Assembly: GCF_014199935.1 (NCBI RefSeq)
Contig: NZ_JACHOP010000001.1
Location: 1 to 64,000, forward strand
Length of the DNA: 64,000 bases
Origin: Methylorubrum rhodinum
Lineage (GTDB): Bacteria > Pseudomonadota > Alphaproteobacteria > Rhizobiales > Beijerinckiaceae
Direction of reading: 5' to 3'
Shown here: positions 8,754-18,496 of the stretch, piece by piece
Position numbering within the stretch: the stretch's first letter is position 1
How the letters are laid out: each line of letters opens with the position of its first letter
Notes under the pieces: model-generated
What the model was told of the DNA's origin: nothing
Seen by the model: only the letters and a program-made list of their open reading frames with translations
The model's database searches: none
Made by a program: the position numbers and the translations under genes

Positions 8754-9602
8754 TCAGACCCGGCGCACGTCGAAGGGGCGGGCGTGGGACAGGGTGGGGA
8801 TGCGGGCGCGGGCGTCCGCGACGCGGGCGAGGTCGATCTCGGCGAGGATGATGCCCGGCGCGTCGCCCTCGGCCTCGGCGAGGATGCGGCCCCAGGGATC
8901 GACGATGAGCGAGTGCCCGAAAGTCTCGCGCCCGTCCTCGTGCCGCCCGCCCTGCGCCGCCGAGATCATGAACGAGCCGGTCTCGATGGCGCGAGCCCGC
9001 TGCAGGATGTGCCAGTGCGCCTCGCCGGTCTGGCGGGTGAAGCAGGCGGGCGCCGTCAGCACCGTGGCCCCGGCCTCGGCCAGCGCCCGGTAGAGCGCGG
9101 GAAAGCGCAGATCGTAGCAGATGGTGATGCCGAAGGCCGCGAGCGGCGTTTCGGCCACCACCGCGCAGGCCCCGCCCGAATAGGTCGCCGATTCGCGCCA
9201 GCTCTCGCCGTTGGGCAGATCGACGTCGTAGAGGTGCAGCTTGTCGTACGACGCGCGGATCTCGCCGTCCGTGCCGATCAGGAAGGCCCGGTTGGCGATC
9301 TTCTCGCCCTCGCGGATCGCCAGCGAGCCGATCTGCAGGACGATTCTGTCCGCCCGCGCGACCTCGCGCAAGGTGGCGAGCGTGGCGTCGGAATCCTGCG
9401 GGCCGACATGGGCGAACAGGGCGTCGCGGTCGCGCTCGATCAGCGAGGTGGTCTCGGGCGTCTGGACGTAGGCGGCGCCCGCCGCGGCCGCCTCGCGCAC
9501 GGCCGTCACCGCGGCCTCACGGTTGGCGGCCGGATCGCGCCCGCCGCGCATCTGCACGCAGGCGGCGACGAACTTCGACGCGTCGCTCATCGTGGCGCTC
9601 AT
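8754..9602 (-). CDS. Nitrilase-superfamily amidohydrolase (Nit2/omega-amidase-like)
   Basis: 282 residues. The Glu-Lys-Cys triad of the carbon-nitrogen hydrolase family is visible: Glu in YVQTPETTSL, Lys in ASYDKLHLYDVDL, and Cys in GITICYDLRFPALYR. The HWHILQRARAIE and FGHSLIVDPWGRIL segments match the Nit1/Nit2 branch, which removes amide from alpha-ketoglutaramate or deaminated glutathione. The substrate here is an inference. The start is taken at 9602, where the ATG overlaps the grxC stop by 4 bases; an in-frame ATG at 9590 is an alternative. The frame stays open to 10307, but that part is not protein-like. Confidence 0.9.
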   Translation of the reverse strand: MSATMSDASKFVAACVQMRGGRDPAANREAAVTAVREAAAAGAAYVQTPETTSLIERDRDALFAHVGPQDSDATLATLREVARADRIVLQIGSLAIREGEKIANRAFLIGTDGEIRASYDKLHLYDVDLPNGESWRESATYSGGACAVVAETPLAAFGITICYDLRFPALYRALAEAGATVLTAPACFTRQTGEAHWHILQRARAIETGSFMISAAQGGRHEDGRETFGHSLIVDPWGRILAEAEGDAPGIILAEIDLARVADARARIPTLSHARPFDVRRV

Positions 9603-9856
9603 GCGGCCAGCAGCGGGTCGAGCCCGCCCGCGCGGTCGAGGGCGTAGAGATCGTCGCAGCCGCCGACATGGCGCTCGCCGACGAAGATCTGCGGCACGCT
9701 GGTGCGCCCGCCGGCCCGCTGGACCATCGCGGTCCGCGCGCCCGCCGTCTTCTCGACGTCGATCTCGGTGAAGGCCACGCCCTTGTCGCGCAGCAGGCTC
9801 TTGGCCGCCGAGCAATAGGGGCACCAGGCCGTGGTGTAGATCGTGACCGGCTGCAT
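9599..9856 (-). CDS. grxC: Glutaredoxin 3
   Basis: 85 residues, the normal size for GrxC. The dithiol active site CPYC is at residues 12-15, followed by the TSVPQIFVGERHVGGCDDL glutathione-binding segment. It reduces disulfides and glutathione mixed disulfides in the cytoplasm. Its stop overlaps the start of the nitrilase gene, so the two are coupled. A Nit-type deaminated-glutathione amidase beside a glutaredoxin gives a reasonable glutathione-linked theme. Confidence 0.95.
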   Translation of the reverse strand: MQPVTIYTTAWCPYCSAAKSLLRDKGVAFTEIDVEKTAGARTAMVQRAGGRTSVPQIFVGERHVGGCDDLYALDRAGGLDPLLAA

Positions 9857-10274
9857 GGTCGCTCGCGCGCCCGAGGAAGGGGGAGCAGCCGATATAGGTG
9901 AGGGGGGCCGATCTTCCTACTGCGCCGAAGACACAGCGAGGGCGAACGCAGCGCCTTCGGGCGCCATGCCGAAGCACGCTGAGGGGAGAGGCACCGTCCT
10001 TCCGGGGCCGCGGAGCGGAATCCGGACCCGAAGGGCGCGCCGGAGGCGTGCAGCCCACCCTCCCGCGCCCCGGAACGGCGTTGGTGGGAGGCCGGCAGCC
10101 GTTCCCCGCCGCCGGCCGGATCGTCGAGCCATATCCGACCCGATCGCATCGGGCCGGCGGCTCTTGCTCCCTGTTCTGCCGCGCATTCGCACGACGAACC
10201 GGTTTCCGCCGCGTCGGAATGCGCTTCGGAGAATCGTCCCGGCTCCCGAATCCCGGACGACTCTCTGAGTCTTC
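9857..10274. other. Intergenic gap upstream of grxC
   Basis: About 420 bases. All six frames have open stretches, but the products are Arg/Pro/Ala-rich and match no family. ComF, often found here in relatives, is not present. No clear promoter or hairpin is seen except the palindromic element at 10280. Confidence 0.5.
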
Positions 10275-10279
10275 GTGCC

Positions 10280-10326
10280 GCATCGGATTTTTCCGATAAG
10301 CCGGCACCCGCCTTTCGGGCCGATGC
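10280..10326. repeat. Dispersed 47-bp palindromic element, copy A
   Basis: This begins GCATCGG and ends CCGATGC, with inner arms around CCGATAAGCCGGCACCCGCC. A close copy is at 48229-48274 (same orientation) and another in the opposite orientation at 15411-15457. It lies immediately past the stop codon of the minus-strand small membrane protein gene, so it can form a hairpin at the 3' end of that mRNA. Five extra bases (GTGCC, 10275-10279) are shared with copy C. Confidence 0.75.
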
Positions 10327-10557
10327 CTAACCCGGCACCTTCTTGACTGCCTGAGGCTTTGGGGTAGCGGCGTTCGCGACTTCGGCCGGGCGTGCGGTGT
10401 CCTGCACCGCCCCGGAGAGGGCGACGGCGTGGAGCGCCAGCACGGGCACGAAGACGAGCGCCATCATCAGCGCCACGACGAGACCCGCCGGGCGGCTGCG
10501 CTTGTGGCGGGCCGCGCGGGTGCGGGCACGCCGGGTGGTTACGGTGGAGTCAGTCAT
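10327..10557 (-). CDS. Small single-span membrane protein, unknown function
   Basis: 76 residues. The N-terminus is strongly basic (TTRRARTRAARHKRSRPAG), followed by one hydrophobic segment at about residues 25-50 and a short Ala/Pro/Lys tail. The arrangement predicts a cytoplasmic N-terminus and an outward C-terminus. No family is recognised. The stop is directly followed by palindromic copy A. It could be a genus-specific small membrane protein. Coding status rests on an intact frame and a sensible topology. Confidence 0.55.
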   Translation of the reverse strand: MTDSTVTTRRARTRAARHKRSRPAGLVVALMMALVFVPVLALHAVALSGAVQDTARPAEVANAATPKPQAVKKVPG

Positions 10558-10858
10558 GGCTCACCTCCGGTCGGACCAGCCGCCAAAGGCCGGTCGCGGG
10601 GCGAGCCAGATCGGGACGATCAGGCGCGGATCACGCGGGCGGCCAGAGGCGGCGTGGTCGATCGACTACTGTCGTCGGGCATGGGGTTCGGTCGTTCCTG
10701 TGGAACCGGGCAGTGGATTCCGAGGATGGTCTCACGGCACACTGCACGGATAACGCGCCGATGCCCGACTCGTTCGCCGTCGTCAAGCGCGGGCGGGACA
10801 CGGTCCCCTTGCAATCGACGCAATGCGAACGGAAACGCGCCGGCCGCATTGTGGGAGC
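10558..10858. other. Intergenic gap between divergent small genes
   Basis: 301 bases between the starts of two small genes on opposite strands. Frames across it are open but give no recognisable protein. It should contain both promoters; I see no convincing -35/-10 pair or operator. Confidence 0.4.
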
Positions 10859-11113
10859 ATGGCCTCTTCTCCCATCGTCTGGTCCCAGGCCCGCTCGGCG
10901 GGCGTGCCGATGCAGCGCTTCACCGGCCATGTCGGCACGGTCGAGGTCGGGATCGTCGAGTACGACGGCTCGAACCGGCTGTGGACGTGGTGGAGCCCGC
11001 TCGCGGAAGCCGCCTGGGGCCACGGGCAGGACGCCGAGGGCGCGCAGCGCGGGTTCGAGGCGTGGCTGCGCGGCTGGCTGGAGAATTTCCGGCCGTTTTT
11101 CGAGCACGCGTGA
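10859..11113 (+). CDS. Small conserved hypothetical protein
   Basis: 84 residues, soluble, no signal peptide. It has an aromatic-rich core (RLWTWWSPLAEAAWGHG) and a helical C-terminus (FEAWLRGWLENFRPFFEHA). No family is recognised. ATG 10859 has GGGAG just upstream; the same frame has a further in-frame start at 10823. Amino-acid composition is protein-like, unlike the shadow frames around it. Confidence 0.6.
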   Translation: MASSPIVWSQARSAGVPMQRFTGHVGTVEVGIVEYDGSNRLWTWWSPLAEAAWGHGQDAEGAQRGFEAWLRGWLENFRPFFEHA

Positions 11114-11200
11114 GACGGCTCATACCAAGTTGCACGGACCATGACCGATGGTCCTGTTCCGTGCGTCCGGCGGACGGCCGCCGCCGCGCAGTCGCGCGGG

Positions 11201-11233
11201 CAATCGGCGATGAGTCATGATCATCGCCGATTG
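11201..11233. terminator. Perfect 13-bp hairpin between convergent genes
   Basis: CAATCGGCGATGA (11201-11213) and TCATCGCCGATTG (11221-11233) are exact inverted copies around a 7-base loop. It lies 3 bases past the stop of the minus-strand glycosylase gene and 87 bases past the plus-strand small gene. There is no T-run, so it may be a rho-assisted or mRNA-stabilising hairpin. A second, smaller inverted repeat, GGACCAT/ATGGTCC, is at 11136-11154. Confidence 0.6.
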
Positions 11234-11236
11234 GTC

Positions 11237-11914
11237 TCAGGCCGCCTCGATGGCCGGGGCGGCGGCGTCGCGGGCACGCCAGAGGTATCGCGCGAGGATC
11301 GAGCGGTAGGGCGCGAAGCGGGCGGCGACCGCCGTGGTGTCGTTCCGCTCCGTGAGCCGGCGCAGCACGCCCACCGCCGCCACGTCGCCCGCGGGCCAGA
11401 TGTCGGGATCGAGGAAGTGGAAGATGCCGACCATGTCGGCGGTCCAGGGCCCGACGCCGCGGATGCCGCACAGCACGGCCGCGCGCTCCCCATGCGGCAA
11501 CAGGCCGAGATCGGCCCCGAGCAGGCCCCGTGCCTCGGCCTCGCGCACGGCATGGAGCGCCCGCACCTTGTTGGCCGATACGCCGCATCCGCGCAGAACC
11601 GCCTCGGTGCCCGGCACGAACAGGTCGCGGGGTGCTCCCCCCTGCGCCTGCGCGGCGGCCTCGATCCGCGACCAGATCGCGAAGGCCGCCTTGGTCGAGA
11701 GCTGCTGGTTGACGATCTCGACGAAGAGCCGTTCGGCCACCCCGGCATGGACCGGCGGTTCGATCGCGACCGGGCCGATGCGGGCGATCGCCGCGTGCAG
11801 GGGCGCGCTCGTCGCCTCGGCTTCGGTCAGGAGCCGGCGATAGACCTCGGGATCGAGCATGGATGCGTCCCGAGCCGACGACGTCCGAGCAGATGCGTCC
11901 AATTCCGTCCACAT
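11237..11914 (-). CDS. AlkA-like DNA-3-methyladenine glycosylase II
   Basis: 225 residues. This is an HhH-GPD base-excision repair enzyme, removing alkylated bases such as 3-methyladenine. The helix-hairpin-helix is [17 protein letters not shown], followed by the catalytic Asp region [12 protein letters not shown]. It lacks the N-terminal beta domain of E. coli AlkA, like the short AlkA/MagIII-type enzymes. I chose ATG 11914 because GGGAGGCGAGAG lies directly upstream; the frame is open to 11953, and a later Met is at 11860. It stands alone, convergent with a small gene. Confidence 0.85.
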   Translation of the reverse strand: MWTELDASARTSSARDASMLDPEVYRRLLTEAEATSAPLHAAIARIGPVAIEPPVHAGVAERLFVEIVNQQLSTKAAFAIWSRIEAAAQAQGGAPRDLFVPGTEAVLRGCGVSANKVRALHAVREAEARGLLGADLGLLPHGERAAVLCGIRGVGPWTADMVGIFHFLDPDIWPAGDVAAVGVLRRLTERNDTTAVAARFAPYRSILARYLWRARDAAAPAIEAA

Positions 11915-12159
11915 CTCTCGCCTCCCGCTCGTATCGGCGCTGCATATTCGCAAATGATGTTTTCAAGCTCACACAACATTTGTTGTTTTTATCGCGCGAG
12001 GCGAGCGGGTTGCCATCGCAAATGCCTGATGGATCCGACGCTCTACGATGCGGCGTCGAAAACGATCACGTGCTGTTAACTCCAATTGATCACTTATCCG
12101 TGATCCGCCCCGGTTCAGGGCGCCGCGCGGATCGCTGCAACGCCCCTCGATGGCCGATC

Positions 12160-13857
12160 ATGAGCTGGTTCCTCGATCTCCGCCTGCTCGGAAAACTGGC
12201 CATTCCGGCGGCGCTTGCCGCGCTCGTCGCCATCGGCATCGTCGTCATGGCGCGCGGCAACATCGCGACGCTCGCCGACGTCGCGCGGGAGGTCGTGGAC
12301 GTGCGCGGCGCCCGGGCTGTCGGCGCGCTTCAGGTGGCCGCCGCCACGGACGAGGCGGTCATCGCCGAGAAGAACATCATCATCGAGACCGACGAGGCGG
12401 TGATGGCGGTCCAGCACGAGCGCTTCCGGACCTCCCGTCGCAAGGCCGAGACCGCGATGGATCACCTCGTCGAGCTGGCCGACTCGCCGGAGCGGCGGGC
12501 GGTGCTGGTCGGCATCCGGGAGCAGCTCGCCGCCGTGTTCGCTGCTGCCGAGCGCTCGGTCGCGCTCGGTTTGCGTCATCGGCGCGAGGAGGCGACCCAC
12601 GTCTCCTACGACGAGGTCCGACCGGCCCGGATGAAGCTGAACCAAGCGATCGAAGGCCGGATCGAGGCCAACCTGCACGATCTCGACCGCGCCCGCGACG
12701 CGGCGACGGCGCTCGCCGCGTCGGCCTCCGCGACGATGACGGCGGTCGCGGCCCTCGGCCTCGTCCTCGCCTTCGGCCTGCTCGGGCTGATCGTCGTGGC
12801 GGGCGTGACACGGCCGATGGGCCGGCTGGTCGCCGTGCTTCAGCGCATGGCGCAGGGCGCGATCGACACCGACATCGCCGAGGCGCGCCGCGGCGACGAG
12901 ATCGGCGCGGTCGGCCGCGCGGTCGAGGGCATCAAGGCGATGGTGGCGCAAAAGGCCGCCGAGCAGGCCGAGATGAAGCGGATCGCCGACGCGGCCGCCG
13001 CCCAGGAGCGCCGCCGCACCATGATCGAACTCGCCGACGGCTTCGAGCGGACCATCGGCAGCGTGGTCGGCATGGTCTCGGCCTCGGCCACCGAGTTGCA
13101 GGCCACCGCCTCGTCGATGACGGCGACCGCCACCGAGACCGCCGCGCAATCGACGGCGGTCGCGGCCGCCGCGGAGGAGGCCGCCTCCAACGTCGGCACG
13201 GTCGCGGCAGCGGCGGAGGAACTCGGCGCCTCGGTCCACGAGATCGGGCGGCAGGTCGGCAGCTCGGCGGACATCGCGCAGGTCGCCGTCGGCGAGGCGG
13301 ACCAGAGCGCGGTGCTGGTGAACGAACTCAGCCAGGCGGCCGCCCGGATCGGCGACGTGATCAGCCTGATCTCCTCGATCGCGGCGCAGACCAACCTGCT
13401 CGCGCTCAACGCCACCATCGAGGCGGCACGGGCCGGCGAGGCGGGGCGCGGCTTCGCCGTGGTCGCGGCGGAGGTGAAGGAACTCGCCTCGCAGACCGCG
13501 CGGGCGACCGACGAGATCGCGGGGCAGATCGCCCGCATCCAGGGGGCGACGGGTCAGGCCGTCACCGCGATCGGCGGCATCACGGGGCGCATCCGCGAGA
13601 TCAACGCGGTGACGACGACCATCGCCGCCGCGGTCGAGGAGCAGGGCGCGGCGACCCAGGAGATCGTGCGCAACGTGAGCCAGGCCGCGGCCGGGGCCGG
13701 CGAGGTGACGAGCAACGTCGCGGGCGTCGCCCAGGCCTCCGAGGAGACCGGCGCGGCCGCGGCGCAGGTACTCGCCTCCGCCGCCGAGCTGTCGCGCCAG
13801 TCGGAGCATCTCAATGCCGAGGTGACGCGATTCCTGTCGGAGGTGCGGGCGGCCTGA
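12160..13857 (+). CDS. Methyl-accepting chemotaxis protein
   Basis: 565 residues. Transmembrane helix 1 is at about residues 9-30, then a helical four-helix-bundle-like periplasmic sensor to about 190, transmembrane helix 2 at about 192-216, a HAMP domain ([17 protein letters not shown]) and a long cytoplasmic signalling domain. The hairpin tip is clear: [35 protein letters not shown] in two adjoining segments. The ligand is unknown. The start is ATG 12160, because upstream in-frame sequence is not protein-like. There are no chemotaxis genes next to it, so it is an orphan receptor. The C-terminus lacks a CheR-docking pentapeptide. Confidence 0.93.
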   Translation: MSWFLDLRLLGKLAIPAALAALVAIGIVVMARGNIATLADVAREVVDVRGARAVGALQVAAATDEAVIAEKNIIIETDEAVMAVQHERFRTSRRKAETAMDHLVELADSPERRAVLVGIREQLAAVFAAAERSVALGLRHRREEATHVSYDEVRPARMKLNQAIEGRIEANLHDLDRARDAATALAASASATMTAVAALGLVLAFGLLGLIVVAGVTRPMGRLVAVLQRMAQGAIDTDIAEARRGDEIGAVGRAVEGIKAMVAQKAAEQAEMKRIADAAAAQERRRTMIELADGFERTIGSVVGMVSASATELQATASSMTATATETAAQSTAVAAAAEEAASNVGTVAAAAEELGASVHEIGRQVGSSADIAQVAVGEADQSAVLVNELSQAAARIGDVISLISSIAAQTNLLALNATIEAARAGEAGRGFAVVAAEVKELASQTARATDEIAGQIARIQGATGQAVTAIGGITGRIREINAVTTTIAAAVEEQGAATQEIVRNVSQAAAGAGEVTSNVAGVAQASEETGAAAAQVLASAAELSRQSEHLNAEVTRFLSEVRAA

Positions 13858-13877
13858 CGCCCGGTCGGGATGCGCCC

Positions 13878-15374
<1,497 letters not shown>

Positions 15375-15410
15375 TGGGCTTCCCCGTGATGTCGCCGGGG
15401 CCGGTCTAAA

Positions 15411-15457
15411 GCATCGGCCCGAGCGACGGCAGCCGGCTTTCGGAAAAAAGCCGATGC
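15411..15457. repeat. Dispersed palindromic element, copy B (inverted)
   Basis: This starts GCATCGGCCCG and ends GCCGATGC. It matches the reverse complement of copies A (10280-10326) and C (48229-48274) over its whole 47 bases with a few substitutions near the middle. It lies about 40 bases upstream of the M32 peptidase start, unlike A and C, which sit past stop codons. Confidence 0.7.
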
Positions 15458-15589
15458 TTCGGAGGCAGGCGGCGGTGCGAGGCGATCGGGCGATGACCGC
15501 CTACGGGGCGCGCACGATCCTCCCGCCGGATCCCGTCGCCGCTGGCGTCGAGCGCCCGCGTTCCGGAAGCGCGCCGCGATGCCGAATCG

Positions 15590-15805
15590 TCAGCGGCTCA
15601 GAACCCTCACCTTGTTCGGCTCCGGCTTGACGATCTGCACGATCTTCCGGTTTCGAAACTCGTCGGATTCGAGGTAGCTCTTGAGCACGTCGGCCAGATC
15701 GTTGCCGATATGAGCTTTGGTGTGCACGAGGATTTCCTCGGTCGATGGCTCGCGGCCGAGCAGGATCCTGAAACAGGCCGCGATATCGGAAAACGTTGCC
15801 TTCAC
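15590..15805 (-). CDS. Short stand-alone DUF4214-like domain protein
   Basis: 71 residues. The segment DIAACFRILLGREPSTEEI followed by FRNRKIVQI resembles the helical DUF4214-type unit (YxxLLGRxPDxxG) often found at the N-terminus of glycosyltransferases and in extracellular proteins in methylobacteria. Here it stands alone, with no catalytic domain downstream. It may be a small real protein or the head of a lost longer gene. Composition is less GC-biased than its flanks. There is no signal peptide. Confidence 0.6.
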   Translation of the reverse strand: MKATFSDIAACFRILLGREPSTEEILVHTKAHIGNDLADVLKSYLESDEFRNRKIVQIVKPEPNKVRVLSR

Positions 15806-16011
15806 ACTGGCCCCCTCTGCATGCGCGGCGGCATCAAAAGCAGATTTCGCACCAATCCCAAATGGCCGTGCGTCTCAAAAATCGCGACGATCCGATCGGC
15901 GGTTCGGATTCGACCTCGGCGAGGCCACGACGCCCCGTCCGCGGATCCGTCCGGACGACGGCGCCTCGTGCCGCAGCGCGACACGGCCGTCCTGCGAACG
16001 GGATCGCGGCC

Positions 16012-17283
16012 TCAGCCGAACAATTGCCGCGTCATGCCGGCGAACCACGCCCGTCCCAGGTCCGCCTCCCGTGCCCGGAGCGCCGGGCTCGCGTCCTCCG
16101 GGCTGAGACCGTCCGAGCCCGGGACGGTCACGAGCCGGTCCCATTCGGGCCGGTAGACCCCGGCGATGGAGAAGCCGTAATCCGGCGCGGCGAGGCTGTA
16201 GCAGACGTTGATCAGCTTCGGCTCGGGCGGGGCGCGGCCGGCCAGCAGGTCCGCCACCGCCCCGGCGCAGACCTGGGCCTGCGCGAAGGCCGAGAAGGCC
16301 GATTTCGGCATCGCCCCGGCCGCCGCGGCGTCGCCGATGACGTGGATTCCCGGCCGAAGGGCGGATTCGAAGGTGATCGGATCGACCGGACACCAGTCGC
16401 CGGCGTTGGCCAGCCCGGCCTCGATGCAGAGCCGCGGTGCCGTCTGGGGCGGGACGACGTTGATCACCGCGGGCCGGAACAGCCCGGCCTCCGCCCTCAG
16501 CGTCCGGGCGGCGGCATCGACCGAGTCCAGCCGGCCGCCCTTCCCGAGCGGCACCCACTCGATGTGGTCGGGATAGAGCGCGGTCCAGGCGGCCTGGAAC
16601 AGGGGCTGCTTGGAGAAGCTGTCCTTGGCGTCGAGGACGATCACCTTCGAGCGCGGCTTCCTCGTCTTCAGGACATGCGCGATCAGGCCGGCCCGCTCGT
16701 AGGGGCCGGGCGGGCAGCGATAGGGCAGAGCCGGCACCGTTAGCACGACGAGGCCGCCGTCCTCCATCGCCGCGATCTGGCGGGCCAGCAGGGCGGTCTG
16801 CGCGCCCGCCTTCCAGGCATGGGGGATCGTGGCGCTCGCCGCCGCGTCGTAGCCCGGGATCGCGTCGAACCGCAGGCCGATGCCGGCGGAGACGACGAGC
16901 CGGTCGTAGGCGAGGCTTTGGCCGCCCGCGAGCCCGATCCGGCGCGCGTCCGCATCGATGGCGGTCACCGTGTCGTGGACGACCGTCACGCCCGCCCGCC
17001 GCACGCCGTCGTAGCCGAAGGTGATCGCCGACATCGGCATGAGCCCGGCGATGACCGCGTTGCTCGACGGGCAGGTGGCGTAGAGCGTCGAGGGTTCGAT
17101 CAGCGTCGCGGCGATCCCGCTCCGGACCAGGGCGCGGGCGGCCGCGGTGCCGCCGAAGCCGCCGCCGACGACGATCACCCGGGGCGCGGCACGGGCCAGG
17201 GCCGGTGCGGCCAGGGCTCGCGTGGACAGCGAGGCGGCCGTCAGGCCGGCGAGGAGCCCGCGCCGGGTGGGGCCCGCGCTCAC
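16012..17283 (-). CDS. Flavocytochrome c sulfide dehydrogenase flavoprotein-like subunit
   Basis: 423 residues. It has a twin-arginine-like signal (TRRGLLAGLTAASLSTRALA), an FAD Rossmann motif VIVVGGGFGGTAAA (near 36-49), then Cys71 in YATCPSSN, equivalent to the flavin-linked region of FccB, and YRCPPGPYERAGL, a second family Cys. The C-terminus has the FCSD flavin-binding part with INVCYSLAAPDYGFSI. FccB oxidises sulfide in the periplasm and passes electrons to its cytochrome subunit. The GTG start overlaps the upstream cytochrome gene by 4 bases (GTGA). Close alternatives are SoxF-type flavoproteins. Confidence 0.85.
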   Translation of the reverse strand: MSAGPTRRGLLAGLTAASLSTRALAAPALARAAPRVIVVGGGFGGTAAARALVRSGIAATLIEPSTLYATCPSSNAVIAGLMPMSAITFGYDGVRRAGVTVVHDTVTAIDADARRIGLAGGQSLAYDRLVVSAGIGLRFDAIPGYDAAASATIPHAWKAGAQTALLARQIAAMEDGGLVVLTVPALPYRCPPGPYERAGLIAHVLKTRKPRSKVIVLDAKDSFSKQPLFQAAWTALYPDHIEWVPLGKGGRLDSVDAAARTLRAEAGLFRPAVINVVPPQTAPRLCIEAGLANAGDWCPVDPITFESALRPGIHVIGDAAAAGAMPKSAFSAFAQAQVCAGAVADLLAGRAPPEPKLINVCYSLAAPDYGFSIAGVYRPEWDRLVTVPGSDGLSPEDASPALRAREADLGRAWFAGMTRQLFG

Positions 17284-17606
17284 CGGGCCGCCTCCTCCGG
17301 TTCGGGATCTCGGCCGAGCGCGCGCGCGAGGGCGCGGGCCTCGTCTGCGGAAAATCCCCTGGCGATGCGCGGCATCACCGTGCCGGCCCGCGCGCCGGAG
17401 CGGTAGGCCGCCAGCGCCTCCTCGATCGCCCGCGCCGACAGCGATCCGAGATCGGCGAAGGCGCCGTCCGTCTCGGGGCCATGGCAGGCGCGGCAGGACG
17501 CGGCGCCGGGCGGCGCCGGCTCGGCCCGGCCGGCGCCCGAACTCGCCGCGAGAACGAGCCGGGCGGCGCAGGCGGCGCCCCCCGCCGGAAAGGGCGGCCG
17601 GCTCAT
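17280..17606 (-). CDS. Monoheme cytochrome c, partner of the FccB-like flavoprotein
   Basis: 108 residues. There is a signal-like hydrophobic stretch at about 8-28, one heme-binding CRACH at 38-42 and a probable axial Met79 (AGTVMPRIARGF). Classical FccA is diheme; this single-heme version is closer to the cytochrome paired with SoxF-type proteins. The start is ATG 17606; the frame remains open upstream but is not protein-like. The stop overlaps the flavoprotein start, so the two are clearly one operon and probably one periplasmic complex. Confidence 0.82.
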   Translation of the reverse strand: MSRPPFPAGGAACAARLVLAASSGAGRAEPAPPGAASCRACHGPETDGAFADLGSLSARAIEEALAAYRSGARAGTVMPRIARGFSADEARALARALGRDPEPEEAAR

Positions 17607-18127
17607 CGGCCCGCGCCGTTGCGGCTCGGGGCCGCCGGTCCCCGCGAGGCGTCGCGCGTAATAAAGTGCATCGCTCCCGACCGTCGGCCGGGTTCGAGGC
17701 GTGCCGCGAACGCGGGCTGCGCCCTCATGCGGGCGCAGGACGATGCGTCGGGATCGTCGCCGGCCGGCACCACGCGTCTCATGAACCTCTCCTCCGGACG
17801 CGTGCGAAGATCGTCCCCGCCGCGGGCGAAAGCGAGGCCGCGCGGCCATCGACCGCGGCGCTCCGCACGAACGCGCGCCGATGGCCGGGATCGCGCGCGA
17901 AGGGAGGCGAGGCGCACGACGCCCGGGCGCGCCGGGCGGCATCGACCACGTGCGGCCGGGCGGGCCCAAGGCATCGCGGCACGCTGATGGGGTATGTCCT
18001 ACGCGCAGTTTGAGATAATGATAATTCGACATATGACCTGCATTATATCGCTCTTCGACGGTCGCGGTTGGTCAGGGGTATACGAGGTCGGCATGCGTAG
18101 CTTTCCCATCGCGGACACCGGACAGGC
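17607..18127. other. Divergent intergenic region with an AT-rich inverted repeat
   Basis: 521 bases between the cytochrome gene (minus) and the small gene before fdh1B (plus). No coding sequence is recognised. An AT-rich island at about 18005-18055 is the likely promoter/operator zone. It includes GATAATG (18012-18018) and CATTATATC (18039-18047), inverted halves about 20 bases apart, of the sort bound by dimeric or LysR-type regulators. Which gene it controls is an inference; orientation and distance favour the 18128-fdh1 unit. Confidence 0.45.
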
Positions 18128-18427
18128 ATGACCACGGATGCCCGCCGTCTCGCGGCCGCCGTCACGGATGCCTACGCCGCGCAAGCCAAGCCGCCGCTCA
18201 CGCAGGAGCTGCTCGCAAAGGTTCGCGAGACGCTCGAGTGGGCCGTCGAGTCCGGTGCGGGCGCCGATAGCCTGGAGCGGCTGAACGCCGCCCTCGACGC
18301 GTTCGAGACGGATCTCGACGCCGTCGTCGGTCCCCGGGTCGCCTCGCTCGACGAGGCGTCGGGGACGGTCGCGATGCGGTCGCGCTCCGAGGCCGGGCAG
18401 CCGCTGCGTGCCTTCGGCGGCCAGTAG
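18128..18427 (+). CDS. Small hypothetical protein upstream of fdh1B
   Basis: 99 residues, mainly helical and acidic (KVRETLEWAVESGAGADSLERLNAALDAFETDLDAVVG), with no signal peptide, Cys or membrane segment. No family is recognised. It sits 69 bases before fdh1B on the same strand and may be co-transcribed, which makes it a candidate accessory or regulatory protein for formate dehydrogenase 1. The frame is clean and the composition is protein-like. Confidence 0.6.
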   Translation: MTTDARRLAAAVTDAYAAQAKPPLTQELLAKVRETLEWAVESGAGADSLERLNAALDAFETDLDAVVGPRVASLDEASGTVAMRSRSEAGQPLRAFGGQ

Positions 18428-18496
18428 CGCCCTTCGACCGCCTTTCGGCACCCTCCCGTCCGTTCGCATCTCCGAAGCTGGAACACAGGTCGCGCC

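Noticed and set aside
11136..11154. GGACCAT/ATGGTCC as part of an insertion-sequence end
   Set aside because: There is no transposase next to it and no matching copy or target duplication in the window.
15590..15805. DUF4214-like gene as part of a neighbouring glycosyltransferase
   Set aside because: It ends at its own stop and no transferase domain lies downstream or upstream on the same strand.
17280..17606. Diheme FccA
   Set aside because: Only one CXXCH is present, so it is called a monoheme cytochrome.
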